Assembly: GCF_000205165.1 (NCBI RefSeq)
Contig: NZ_GL883887.1
Coordinates: 62,001 to 126,000, forward strand
Direction of reading: 5' to 3'
From: Paraprevotella xylaniphila YIT 11841
GTDB taxonomy: Bacteria; Bacteroidota; Bacteroidia; Bacteroidales; Bacteroidaceae
Length of the DNA stretch: 64,000 nucleotides
The notes beneath the pieces were generated by a model. It made no database searches, was not told the DNA's origin, and saw nothing but the letters and a program-made list of their open reading frames with translations. Below are positions 34,931 to 43,900 of the stretch, one piece after another. Position numbers and translations under genes: made by a program. Numbering within the stretch: the stretch's first letter is position 1; each line of letters begins with the position of its first letter.

Positions 34931-36055
34931 TTAGTGTCCCTGATGATTGATACAGATTCCTTTCAGGTACCATTCATACAAACGGTGCACCCCTTCGTCT
35001 ATCTCCACCGTGTGGTGCCAACCGAGGCGGTGGAGCTTCGTCACGTCCGTCAGCTTGCGCATCGTGCCGTCCGGCTTGGAGGCATCCCAACGCAACTCAC
35101 CCTTGAAACCGATTTCGGCCATAATCTTCTCTGCCACTTCGCGGATGGTCAGTTCCTTGCCCGTCCCCACGTTGATGTGGCAGTTGCGGATGTCCCGTTC
35201 GCCCGGCGCATACGTGTCCTTGAAATCCACATTCAACAGCACGTGCACGCTAGCATCCGCCATCTCTTCGCTCCAAAGGAATTCGCGCAACGGTTTGCCG
35301 GTGCCCCACAACGTCACGGCCTCCGGCGTGATGCCATAATGCGCCAACACGTCGAGGATATCCGCTTCTGTGGAAGCGGCATCCACCACTCGCTTCACAC
35401 CGTCGCGCACCACGCTCACGGGACGCAGGCCGATGTCCTTGCGCACAGCCTCCCAGTCCCCTTCGTTCAGGCACTTGGCCAAATGGACCTTACGGATCAT
35501 GGCCGGCAACACATGGCTGTTCTCCAAATGGAAATTGTCGTTCGGCCCGTAAAGGTTTGTCGGCATCACGGCGATGTAGTTCGTCCCGTATTGCAGGTTG
35601 AAACTCTCACACATCTTCAGCCCCGCTATCTTGGCGATGGCATACGGCTCATTGGTATATTCCAACGGCGACGTGAGCAACACCTCTTCTTTCATCGGCT
35701 GCGGAGCCTCACGCGGATAAATGCACGTGCTGCCCAAAAAGAGCAACTTCTTCACCCCGTGGCGGAAACTCTCGCCGATGACGTTCTGCTGTATCTGCAA
35801 GTTCTGGTAGATGAAATCCGCACGATATTGCAAATTGGCCATGATGCCTCCCACGTGGGCGGCTGCCAACACCACGGCGTCCGGCTGTTCTTCGTCGAAA
35901 AAAGCCTTCACAGCCGCTCCGTCCAACAAATCCAATTCCCGGTGCGAACGGCCCACCAGATTGGTGTAGCCTCTCTGCTTCAGGTTATTCCAAATGGCGG
36001 AACCCACCAATCCGTGATGTCCCGCCACATATATCTTAGCATTCTTGTCCAACAT
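34931..36055 (-). CDS. fcl: GDP-L-fucose synthase
   Basis: A 374-aa extended SDR epimerase/reductase. VAGHHGLVGSAIW binds NADP; LGSTCIYPREAPQP and YAIAKIAGLKMCE give the Ser/Tyr/Lys site; YGPNDNFH is conserved in the family. It performs the last two steps from GDP-4-keto-6-deoxymannose to GDP-L-fucose. The middle is somewhat longer than E. coli WcaG, with an insert near 160-220. It lies 7 nt after gmd. Confidence 0.96.
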   Translation of the reverse strand: MLDKNAKIYVAGHHGLVGSAIWNNLKQRGYTNLVGRSHRELDLLDGAAVKAFFDEEQPDAVVLAAAHVGGIMANLQYRADFIYQNLQIQQNVIGESFRHGVKKLLFLGSTCIYPREAPQPMKEEVLLTSPLEYTNEPYAIAKIAGLKMCESFNLQYGTNYIAVMPTNLYGPNDNFHLENSHVLPAMIRKVHLAKCLNEGDWEAVRKDIGLRPVSVVRDGVKRVVDAASTEADILDVLAHYGITPEAVTLWGTGKPLREFLWSEEMADASVHVLLNVDFKDTYAPGERDIRNCHINVGTGKELTIREVAEKIMAEIGFKGELRWDASKPDGTMRKLTDVTKLHRLGWHHTVEIDEGVHRLYEWYLKGICINHQGH

Positions 36056-36062
36056 AGCCGTC

Positions 36063-37148
36063 TTATTCTTTATCCAACTGAGCTTTCAAGTGCAGTTTCT
36101 TCACGAACTTCATGTCGTGCTCCACCATGATGCGTACCAGTTCGGGGAATGTCGTCTTCGTGGGATTCCAACCCAAAAGGGTCTTGGCCTTCGTCGGGTC
36201 GCCGAGGAGCTGTTCCACCTCGCACGGACGGAAATATTTCGGGTCGACTTCCACGAGCACCTTGCCCGTAGCTGCATCGATACCTTTTTCGTCCACGCCG
36301 CTGCCTTCCCATTTCAGTTCCACACCCAAGTTCTGGAACGCCAACGTACAGAACTCGCGCACGGTGTGCATCTCGCCTGTGGCGATGACGAAATCTTCCG
36401 GTGTCTCATGTTGCAGAATCAGCCACATGCACTCCACATAATCTTTGGCATATCCCCAGTCGCGGCGCGCATCCAGATTACCCAAATACAGTTTGTCCTG
36501 GAAACCCTGTACGATACGGGCAGCAGCCAACGTAATCTTGCGCGTTACGAAAGTCTCGCCCCGACGTTCGCTCTCATGGTTGAACAAGATACCGTTCACG
36601 GCAAACATGCCGTAGCTCTCGCGGTAGTTTTTCGTAATCCAGAAACCGTATTGCTTGGCCACGCCATAGGGAGAACGCGGATAGAAAGGCGTGGTTTCCC
36701 GTTGCGGCACTTCCTGCACCTTACCGAAGAGTTCCGAAGTAGAAGCCTGATAGATACGGCAAGTCTTCTCTAACCCGCAGATGCGCACGGCCTCCAAGAG
36801 GCGGAGCGTGCCCACGGCATCAGCCTCGGCCGTGTATTCCGGCACGTCGAACGACACCTTCACGTGGCTCTGCGCGGCCAGGTTGTAAATCTCCGTCGGA
36901 TGGATGTCGCTGATAATCCGAATCAGCGAACTGCTGTCCGTCATGTCGCCCCAATGCAGGTTCACCAGACGGCTCTTCTTCATGTCGCGCACCCATTCGT
37001 CCAGATACAGATGTTCGATACGTGCGGTGTTAAAGGAAGAAGAACGGCGCATGATGCCATGCACTTCATATCCCTTTTCAATCAGAAACTCGGCCAAATA
37101 GGAGCCGTCCTGCCCCGTGATACCGGTAATCAATGCTACTTTTCTCAT
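36063..37148 (-). CDS. gmd: GDP-mannose 4,6-dehydratase
   Basis: A 361-aa [43 protein letters not shown] and [15 protein letters not shown] carry cofactor and catalytic residues. It makes GDP-4-keto-6-deoxymannose from GDP-mannose, the entry to GDP-fucose. It is the first gene of the gmd-fcl-fkp unit, with a -7 box 40 nt upstream. Confidence 0.96.
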   Translation of the reverse strand: MRKVALITGITGQDGSYLAEFLIEKGYEVHGIMRRSSSFNTARIEHLYLDEWVRDMKKSRLVNLHWGDMTDSSSLIRIISDIHPTEIYNLAAQSHVKVSFDVPEYTAEADAVGTLRLLEAVRICGLEKTCRIYQASTSELFGKVQEVPQRETTPFYPRSPYGVAKQYGFWITKNYRESYGMFAVNGILFNHESERRGETFVTRKITLAAARIVQGFQDKLYLGNLDARRDWGYAKDYVECMWLILQHETPEDFVIATGEMHTVREFCTLAFQNLGVELKWEGSGVDEKGIDAATGKVLVEVDPKYFRPCEVEQLLGDPTKAKTLLGWNPTKTTFPELVRIMVEHDMKFVKKLHLKAQLDKE

Positions 37149-37188
37149 GATAATTCAAATAATGTTATAGTGTTTAGTGTGAATGTTG

Positions 37189-37196
37189 CAAAGTTA
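37189..37196 (-). promoter_or_regulatory. -7 box for gmd-fcl-fkp
   Basis: TAACTTTG on the minus strand, with a TTG element 16 nt upstream. The leader to the gmd ATG is about 35 nt. Confidence 0.55.
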
Positions 37197-37289
37197 TAAA
37201 AAAATCAAGTACCAACATACGAAAAATCAAAAAAAACAAGAATGGAAATGCCTGATAACAAACAGTTAAACAATCCCCTCAAAATGAAA

Positions 37290-37355
37290 AATCAATCTGC
37301 GCCAAACGAAAAATCGTTCGCCTGAGATTGATTTTTCGTTTGGCGCAGATTGATT
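37290..37355 (-). terminator. Perfect 26-bp inverted repeat, probable terminator of the manA-OPX unit
   Basis: Arms at 37290-37315 and 37330-37355 are perfect inverted copies over 26 bp with a 14-nt loop. On the minus strand the hairpin follows the OPX gene by 62 nt and is trailed by TTTTCATTTT. It is unusually long for a terminator, and the whole block lies between this gene and the gmd promoter. Confidence 0.7.
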
Positions 37356-37417
37356 CACAGTTCTGCACAGATTAAAAAACGGACTTTAGAGTGTCCGAAT
37401 TTTATCCTAACATAAGG

Positions 37418-38224
37418 CTATCGCAAAATATTGGTCACCAACGAGGCGATAGACACCAAGATACTGATGGAGCTTACCCAATAGCTCGTGCTCGAACCAA
37501 TATCGGAGTTCTTGGCTTTCGTCTTATTGGGCGTCACATACAAAACGTCGTTCTGCTGCAAATAGAAGTACGGTGACTTGATGATATTGGCATCGTTCAA
37601 ATCCAACTCATGGATGGTCTTCTTGCCCGTGGCATCCTCGCGGATGAGTTTCACATTGTCGCGGCGTCCGTAAACGGTCATGTCCTTGGCCAAGGCCAAA
37701 GCTCCGTAAATCGAAACCTTCTCGGAAGGCACGGTGTAAGTACCCGGACTGGTCACTTCACCCAATACCGAAATCTTGTAATTGCTCAACCGCACCGTCA
37801 CCACCGGCCGGGTCTTCAGATAAGTACCCTCGATTTTGGAAGCAATCAGGTCTTCCACCTGGTTCACCGTCATACCCCCAACTTTCAGGGTACCGAGGAT
37901 AGGATAGTTGATAGTACCGTCATTAGTCACCAAGAAAGTCTGCAAAGTCGGTTGGGAAGTCAACGTCCCGCGTCCCTGTCCCACAGCCGGCGTAGCCGTC
38001 AGGTTAAAAGGAATGACCGCTTCAGCGTCTTCCGGACAATTCACCGTGATAGTCAGTTCGTCCTTAGGCATGACACGCGCCTCATAAAGCACGGCACTCG
38101 AATCGAGGTCGGCCTCCGCACTGTTGATCATGTAAGGCACGGTCTTATAAGAAGTACAAGATGTGGCAAGCCATACCACCGCCACGGCCCACACCGTGAA
38201 AATTTTCATGCTGATTTTATTCAT
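37418..38224 (-). CDS. Polysaccharide export outer-membrane lipoprotein (OPX/Wza family)
   Basis: A 268-aa lipoprotein. The signal ends in WLATSC, a good lipobox. Then follow the polysaccharide-export domain (MPKDELTITVNCPED, about 45-60) and an SLBB-like region (ISVLGEVTSPGTYTVPSEKV). A C-terminal hydrophobic helix (YWVSSISILVSIASLVTNIL) could cross the outer membrane, as in Wza. It probably forms the export channel partnered by the Wzc-like kinase encoded at 49888. I chose ATG 38224; longer readings would overlap manA. It follows manA by 22 nt. Confidence 0.88.
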   Translation of the reverse strand: MNKISMKIFTVWAVAVVWLATSCTSYKTVPYMINSAEADLDSSAVLYEARVMPKDELTITVNCPEDAEAVIPFNLTATPAVGQGRGTLTSQPTLQTFLVTNDGTINYPILGTLKVGGMTVNQVEDLIASKIEGTYLKTRPVVTVRLSNYKISVLGEVTSPGTYTVPSEKVSIYGALALAKDMTVYGRRDNVKLIREDATGKKTIHELDLNDANIIKSPYFYLQQNDVLYVTPNKTKAKNSDIGSSTSYWVSSISILVSIASLVTNILR

Positions 38225-38246
38225 ATAAGATAGAAATGGTTTTGAA

Positions 38247-39215
38247 TTACACGTATGATTCCAATATCGTAGCCTCGCCTTCAGGCTCAAGCGTCACACT
38301 CTCCGCTTCGGCCGACACCAAAAGCGTATGCCCGGCCGCGAGTTTCACTTCTTCTTCACCGCAGGCCACACGGCAGGCTCCCTCCGTACAAATCAAGATG
38401 ACAAAACTGTCCAAGTCGGCGTAATCGCACGTCATCGGTTCGGTCAACCGGTAAGCACCGGTCGTGAAAAACGGGCTTCTTACCAGTTCGGCCGGCACAT
38501 TGGCTTCTATTTCGCGGCGCGCCTCAGGCTCCGTCACGACATAGTCTATCGCTTCTTTGGCTTCTTCCACATGAAGTTGGCGCGGCCGTCCTTCGCTGTC
38601 CACACGTCCGAAATCATAAATCCGGTAAGTCACGTCGCTGCTTTGCTGTATCTCGCAGATAAAACAGCCCGTACCGATACTGTGTACCCGCCCGGCCGGC
38701 AGATAATACACGTCTCCCGGACGCACGTCATAGCGCCGGAGCACTTCGGGCAAGGTCTGGTCGGCCACCCTCGCGGCGTATTCGTCTGCTGTCACCTGCC
38801 GGCTGAACCCATCCAACAGGTAAGCTCCCGGTGCCCCGTCCACCACATACCACATCTCCGTCTTACCCGGACAGCCGTGGCGACGCTGCGCCAACTCGTC
38901 ATCCGGATGCACCTGCACGGAAAGGGGTTGGGCCGCATCTATAAATTTGACGAGCAAGGGAAAACGTGTGCCGAAACGCTTGAAGTTCTCCTCGCCCAAC
39001 AAAGCGCTCCCGCCTCTTTCGGCCAACTGCGTAAGGGTCAACCCGCCGTACGCACCTCCTGCCACCACCGACTCGTTCCCCGGAATGCCGGACAGTTCCC
39101 AACTCTCTCCTATCAGCCGTCCATCGGCCTCCAAGCCCTTGAACGGGAGTATGCGATGCCCTCCCCACAAGGTTTCCTTGAATATATCCGTAAAACGGAA
39201 CAATTTATTTTCCAT
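38247..39215 (-). CDS. manA: Mannose-6-phosphate isomerase (type I)
   Basis: A 322-aa cupin enzyme. LWGGHRIL, SVQVHPDDELAQ (metal-binding His and Asp), KTEMWYVVDG and YYLPAGRVHSIGTG match type I phosphomannose isomerases. It interconverts fructose-6-P and mannose-6-P and so supplies GDP-mannose for the neighbouring gmd. It starts a unit with the OPX gene and has a well-formed promoter. Confidence 0.93.
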   Translation of the reverse strand: MENKLFRFTDIFKETLWGGHRILPFKGLEADGRLIGESWELSGIPGNESVVAGGAYGGLTLTQLAERGGSALLGEENFKRFGTRFPLLVKFIDAAQPLSVQVHPDDELAQRRHGCPGKTEMWYVVDGAPGAYLLDGFSRQVTADEYAARVADQTLPEVLRRYDVRPGDVYYLPAGRVHSIGTGCFICEIQQSSDVTYRIYDFGRVDSEGRPRQLHVEEAKEAIDYVVTEPEARREIEANVPAELVRSPFFTTGAYRLTEPMTCDYADLDSFVILICTEGACRVACGEEEVKLAAGHTLLVSAEAESVTLEPEGEATILESYV

Positions 39216-39237
39216 GCCTTAACTGTAAAAAATCGTC

Positions 39238-39269
39238 CAAAATTACGAAATTCACACAACACGAGCAAA
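39238..39269 (-). promoter_or_regulatory. manA promoter
   Basis: The minus strand has TTTG (39266-39269) and TAATTTTG (39238-39245) separated by 20 nt, a full Bacteroidales consensus. Confidence 0.75.
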
Positions 39270-39338
39270 TAAAAAGGAATATTTAAAATTCAGCCTTGCG
39301 TACTGGCAAGTGACACATTAACCGGAAACATGAAATAC

Positions 39339-39362
39339 ATCCGGCCTCCCAAGCCGGATTTT
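39339..39362 (+). terminator. Small GC-rich hairpin before the DUF4248 gene
   Basis: ATCCGGC/GCCGGAT (39339-39345 with 39353-39359), 7-nt loop, then TTT. It lies 37 nt before the DUF4248 start with no gene upstream on this strand, so it may be an attenuator rather than an operon end. Confidence 0.5.
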
Positions 39363-39398
39363 ACAACCATTTTATTAACTAACAAATACAAATGTATC

Positions 39399-39647
39399 AT
39401 GAAAAAGAATTTGTACGACGTGACGAGACTGGCAACTTTGTATTTTCCCGACTCCACCGAACGGAACGCGAGACGGAGGTTGTTCAAAGTATTACGGGCC
39501 GAACGCGACCTGTGGGCACGCCTCACGGCACTGCACTTCGGTGTCTGGCAACGGAGCTTTACACCCCGCCAATACGAAATGGTCATCGACATCCTCGGCA
39601 AACCGGAGGAGACGGACGACGACTTCCGCGAGTGGCCGCACGAATAG
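39399..39647 (+). CDS. DUF4248 domain protein
   Basis: An 82-aa protein. VTRLATLYFPDSTERNARRR, then LWARLTALHF and FTPRQYEMVIDILGKPEET match the DUF4248 pattern, small Bacteroidales proteins with a helix-turn-helix flavour. The start is the ATG at 39399; readings further upstream would include the hairpin. It precedes an HU-like gene, a P5-like gene and a smalltalk gene, a set I know from Bacteroides genomes near polysaccharide loci. Function is unknown; DNA binding is a guess. Confidence 0.8.
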   Translation: MKKNLYDVTRLATLYFPDSTERNARRRLFKVLRAERDLWARLTALHFGVWQRSFTPRQYEMVIDILGKPEETDDDFREWPHE

Positions 39648-39768
39648 GCCGGCCATCCATAGGCAGGAAGCACCTTGGAAAACAGGAGAAAATGCACATT
39701 TTCAAGCGGAAACCGACGGAAACGTGCACGAACGTGCAATAATGCACACCCCTGTTTTCGGAGATACC

Positions 39769-39795
39769 TACCTTTGCATTGTCATCCGGATGACA
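39769..39795 (+). promoter_or_regulatory. Promoter and palindrome upstream of the HU-like gene
   Basis: TACCTTTG (39769-39776) is a perfect -7 box. TGTCATCCGGATGACA (39780-39795), a 16-bp perfect palindrome, follows at about the transcription start and may be an operator. Upstream, four TGCA cores recur between 39690 and 39750. Confidence 0.6.
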
Positions 39796-39841
39796 AGAGA
39801 GTTACAAAATCAAAAAACAAACTTTTAAAAACAAAAACATT

Positions 39842-40273
39842 ATGAATTACAAGGTCATCGAACGCAAAGACCCGCGCAACCCGGAAGCACCGGGCAAGTA
39901 TTACGGTTTCATCGTCAACCTCTCCAAAATCGGAATCGAGGAGATTGCCACACGCATCAGCAGCTCCTGTACCGTCACGCGGCACGATTGCCTGGCCGTA
40001 CTGTCGGCCTTGCAGGAACAAATCATCTATGCCTTGCAAGAAGGCAAGCGTGTCCATTTGGGCGACATCGGCAGCTTCCGTACCGTGGCCAACGGTTTGG
40101 GTAGCGACACAGCTGAAAAGTACGACTCGGCCTATATTACCAAGCTCCGCGTCTGCTTCACGCCTAACGCCAAGCTCAAAAAAGCCATGTCGCTCGACAA
40201 CAAGGCTTTCACGCTCGAACGGGTGGACTTCGCGACCGAAGAGGACAGCGACGAGGAAGAAGGCGGAATCTAA
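39842..40273 (+). CDS. HU/histone-like DNA-binding protein
   Basis: A 143-aa HU-family protein. It has the Bacteroidales N-terminal extension (YKVIERKDPRNPEAPGKYYG), then the HU fold: SCTVTRHDCLAVLSALQEQI and VHLGDIGSFRTV with the conserved G-x-F/G-D loop. It ends in an acidic tail (EEDSDEEEGG). HU proteins bend DNA; this subgroup is of unknown specific role. The acidic tail is typical of the subgroup. It lies 12 nt before the P5-like gene. Confidence 0.88.
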   Translation: MNYKVIERKDPRNPEAPGKYYGFIVNLSKIGIEEIATRISSSCTVTRHDCLAVLSALQEQIIYALQEGKRVHLGDIGSFRTVANGLGSDTAEKYDSAYITKLRVCFTPNAKLKKAMSLDNKAFTLERVDFATEEDSDEEEGGI

Positions 40274-40285
40274 ATCCGTAAAGGA

Positions 40286-40711
40286 ATGGAAAAGCTGAAC
40301 AAGCAAAGAGGGTTGCGCAACTGCAACCCTCTCAATATCCGACGCACGGCAGACCTGTGGCAAGGCCTGGCCGAACGGCAACCCGACCCGGAGTTCTTCA
40401 CGTTCAGGAGCATGCCGTGGGGATACCGCGCGGCCTTCATCGTGCTGCGCACCTATTGCCACAAATACGGCCTGCGCACGGTACGCGACATCATTGCCCG
40501 ATGGGCACCGCCCGAAGACGGTAACGACACAGAAAACTACGCCCGTAAGGTATGTGCGCTGACCGGCTTCCCTCCGGACAAATGCCTCAATCCGTACGAC
40601 CCTTCGCACATGGCACCGTTGGTGGCGGCCATGAGCCGGGTGGAATGCGGGGTGAAGCCCTCCATGAGCCAGATAAAAGAAGGTTGGTCGCTCTATATGG
40701 GCACGGACTGA
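40286..40711 (+). CDS. P5-like protein (lysozyme/transglycosylase-like)
   Basis: A 141-aa protein starting with RGLRNCNPLNIRR, the G-x-R-N-x-N-P-x-N-I motif of phage-derived murein-degrading or virion proteins, annotated in Bacteroides as 'structural protein P5'. WAPPEDGNDTENYARKVC and HMAPLVAAMSRVE are further family blocks. It has no signal peptide. The role is unknown; it is always small and next to HU and smalltalk genes. Possible domesticated phage gene. Confidence 0.75.
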   Translation: MEKLNKQRGLRNCNPLNIRRTADLWQGLAERQPDPEFFTFRSMPWGYRAAFIVLRTYCHKYGLRTVRDIIARWAPPEDGNDTENYARKVCALTGFPPDKCLNPYDPSHMAPLVAAMSRVECGVKPSMSQIKEGWSLYMGTD

Positions 40712-40745
40712 CCGCAATAGTTTAACTTCTAAAACATCAATGCCT

Positions 40746-40835
40746 ATGAACAAAACAGTTTGGAACACCTTGCTTAATGTAATCATTGCCGTGGCCAGTG
40801 CCATCCTTGGCGCCATCGGCGGGTCGGCGATGTAA
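40746..40835 (+). CDS. Smalltalk protein
   Basis: A 29-residue peptide: MNKTVWNTLLNVIIAVASAI followed by LGAIGGSAM. It has a basic N-terminus and one hydrophobic helix, as in the Bacteroidales 'smalltalk' family, which occurs after the DUF4248-HU-P5 genes. It probably inserts in the membrane; the function is unknown. It is 34 nt after the P5-like gene. Confidence 0.75.
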   Translation: MNKTVWNTLLNVIIAVASAILGAIGGSAM

Positions 40836-40853
40836 CGTACAGCCTGAATGACC

Positions 40854-40887
40854 AAAAAGGGAAGACGAAATCACTTCGTCCTCCCTT
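40854..40887 (-). terminator. Terminator between smalltalk and the giant secreted protein gene
   Basis: AAGGGA+GACGAA pairs with TTCGTC+TCCCTT across a 5-nt loop with two small bulges (40857-40887). On the minus strand a TTTTT run follows, so it mainly ends the minus-strand gene. Confidence 0.75.
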
Positions 40888-40935
40888 CCAATCTAATCTA
40901 TGAACCTATTTTTATTGATATATCATAACGGTGGT

Positions 40936-43900
40936 TTAACGCACCATTACTTTCAAGGACCTAGTCGTGCCGTCGCTCATCTTGTCCTGACGGATGTAGA
41001 TGCCGCGCTGCTTCGGCTCAGCCACACGCACACCGTTGATGGTGTACCATGCGGAACTTACCACGGTTGCCTTGCCGTCGGCCACGGTCTCTTCTACAGA
41101 AGATACGAAATCGTCCGGCTTGTTGGCGTCGCCATCACCATAGTACAACAACTTGAAATTGTCGAAAATCATCCAGTCCGCCGGAATCATTTTCTCCTTA
41201 TGTGCACCCAACACGACAGGCTGCCCGGATTCGGACACATAGAACGAAAAATCGCTTTCGTACTTACCGTCTTCAAAAGCAAGCTTCGTACCCGCCACAT
41301 TATTCACAATGATATTGTACAAGGCATTGCTGCCGGGGAAAAGGCTGTCTGCCAGCACCACGTCTTTCGCGTCATACTTGAACTCGGCCATGTCGTCGAA
41401 AATGGAATGCAACGTCTCCTCCCACTGTCCTTCACCTGCTTTCACGTAAACGGAACCATTGATTTCCTCCGTACCGTCGCGATGCGCAAGGGCAGCCGTC
41501 AGACTATTCCCGGCACGGTAGAAGCCATTGAAGGACAAGCGGTAATATCCTTTCGGCAATCCATAAATCGTTTGGTGTATGTCAGCATTTTCCTTTTCGT
41601 AAAACTCATAATTCAACCCACTTGTGGCATTGGAAATGCCATTGGTCACCACCCAACCTTGAATGGAAGCCACATCTTTCGCGCCTTCTGCATCCCATTC
41701 CGAGAAGTTCGGGGTCTGGATCATGGATGTCACATCTGCCGGAGTTTGCAGTGAAGCCTTGGACACATCCAAGACAGCAGCCACCATCTTGGAATACGCC
41801 TCAGTGATTTGTGCCGTATATTGCTCTATTTGAGCCATGCTTTCAAGCACTTCCACCTTGTCCAACATCTCGACAATCACTCCTTCGAAGGCATCGAACT
41901 CCTCAGTATCACCATATAGTTCCGTATAGCTGTTCTCGTCCGTAGCCCTGAACTTGTTATCGTGGTAAACCACCAAAGCCTCAAATTTAGAGGCAGCCTC
42001 CTCTGCCTTTCCGGCAGCCGTTATTGCCTCATTCAACACTTCAACCTGAGCGACGTATTCTTCCAACGTCAAGCCATCGGAAACGGCTTCATTGGCACCC
42101 GTTATCGCCTTGTTCAAAGTCTCCTTGGACTCGGCCGTAGTCAGTGCTTCACGGTCGCGCATGCCGACAGCCTCCGCAATCAATGCGTTCAATGCCGATT
42201 CGGCACCGCTCATGTCATCCGCACCCAAGTAAGTCACCTGGAAATTATCCATGACCACCCAAGAAGCATCCCAATCAATATTCTTGCCATCCAACTTGAT
42301 TCCTATGCGGAGTTTACCGTCTTCGCCCACATAGCAGGTGGTTTCGTTCAATTGGAAAGTCGGATCGGCACTCATCATGCTGCTTGCCGCCTCCAGGCTG
42401 CGGGTCCAATACATACCGGCCATGCTATCGTCCCAAGTGATGGCCTCGAAGTTACCGGCAAGCCCCTCTTTCTCTGCTTCCGAAATAGGCCTGTCCATCG
42501 GATGGTGAAGCTTCACTGTGGCATCGTTGGCCACGAGGTAACCATGGATGTTGTTGGAAGTGTCGCCATCCTGCCCCCAATTCTCTTTCCAACTGTTCTT
42601 GTTCTGCGAACTCGGGCAATAATATCCTTGCATGGTAACCTTGTAGGAGCCTTTGGGCAGCCCTTCCAAATCCTGGTAAATCACGACTTCTCCACCTTTG
42701 GCATTCCACAATTCAGCGGACGCATGGGCATGCTTGAAGTCACCGGTATCGGCTCCGCCTTTCGTCCAGCCCGTCAAGACATTGTCGAAGTTCGGGTTTA
42801 CAAACAACCCTGTCACCTCACGCGTGCCACCTTCCTCGCTCAAAGACTTGACCACAGCCGCACGGAGCGCACGTTCAGAATAAACGTCGATGCTGTCGAT
42901 TTCGGACGGATCGAATGTCTTGCCTTGCTTAGCTGCGTCGAGGTCGTCCAAGAATTTTTCATAATCAATCAAACCTACCTCCTCATAAGACTCCGCATAT
43001 GCATTGTTCAACTCTTCGATTTTAACCCCCAGTTTCTTATATGCAGCGATATCCATGGCCAAGGAATCCATACGGAGCTGCACGGTCGTAATAAGCCCCT
43101 TCAACTCTTCATCACCCACGCTTTCGTTAGCCGCAGCTTCTTTGGCCACCCGGATGGTCTCTTCGTACTTCTGTTGGCCCATATTGCTGAAGGTTTCATT
43201 GGCATCTACATATTCTTTATATTTTTCTTCGGCAGACTTGATGTTGTTTTCCAACAAGGTACGATAAGTCACCGCACCGGACTTGCCCAAATAGTTCAAT
43301 GTGAAGTTGTCCACCGCAGTCCAATTGGAATTTGCATTCTCCACCACCATACCGATTGTGGCTGTACCGCCTATCACGGAAAACTCTACCGTATAAGGAG
43401 CAAAATACCCATTGGCCTTGTCCGGATTTTCCACCGCTTGCACATTGGCTTCTGTACGTGCTTCGCCCACCAAAGTCTTGGCATAAAGGAAACGACCTTT
43501 CGGAGCTTCGTTCACATTATTCGTCATGATATACGCGCCCAACCGATACTTGCCGTCCGGCAAATCCTTCAAATCCTGAAGGATGGACCAATTGGGTTGG
43601 TTTCCGGAACTTGAAGGAATCCAATATTCAAAGAAGGCCTCGCATTCCGTTCCGTCACTGGCCACCATCTTGTCGCCTGTTTTACGGACAAAATTCCCGG
43701 TAGTCCCCTCGCGCTTGGTCACCCAACCGTCCGTACTTTCCTTAAATGAGGGTTGTGAAATCAAATCCGTCACGTCCATCGGCTGTAACTCAGTGGCCGA
43801 ATTGTACTTGAAATCCAATATTTCCGATTTCAAGTTGACGGTCGCCTCTTCCAAAGCTTCCACCTTGGCATTAGCATCGTTATACAAATCCGCATACGCG

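Noticed and set aside
34697-36130. 477-codon plus-strand frame
   Set aside because: It is antisense to fcl and the 5' part of fkp; the product is His/Arg-rich and unlike any protein family, typical of a shadow frame.
37290-37355. Invertible promoter of the Bacteroides capsule type
   Set aside because: The arms are only 14 nt apart, leaving no room for an invertible promoter segment.
41962-43614. 550-codon plus-strand frame, and the 403-codon one at 47114-48325
   Set aside because: Both are antisense to the giant secreted proteins and give compositionally odd translations.
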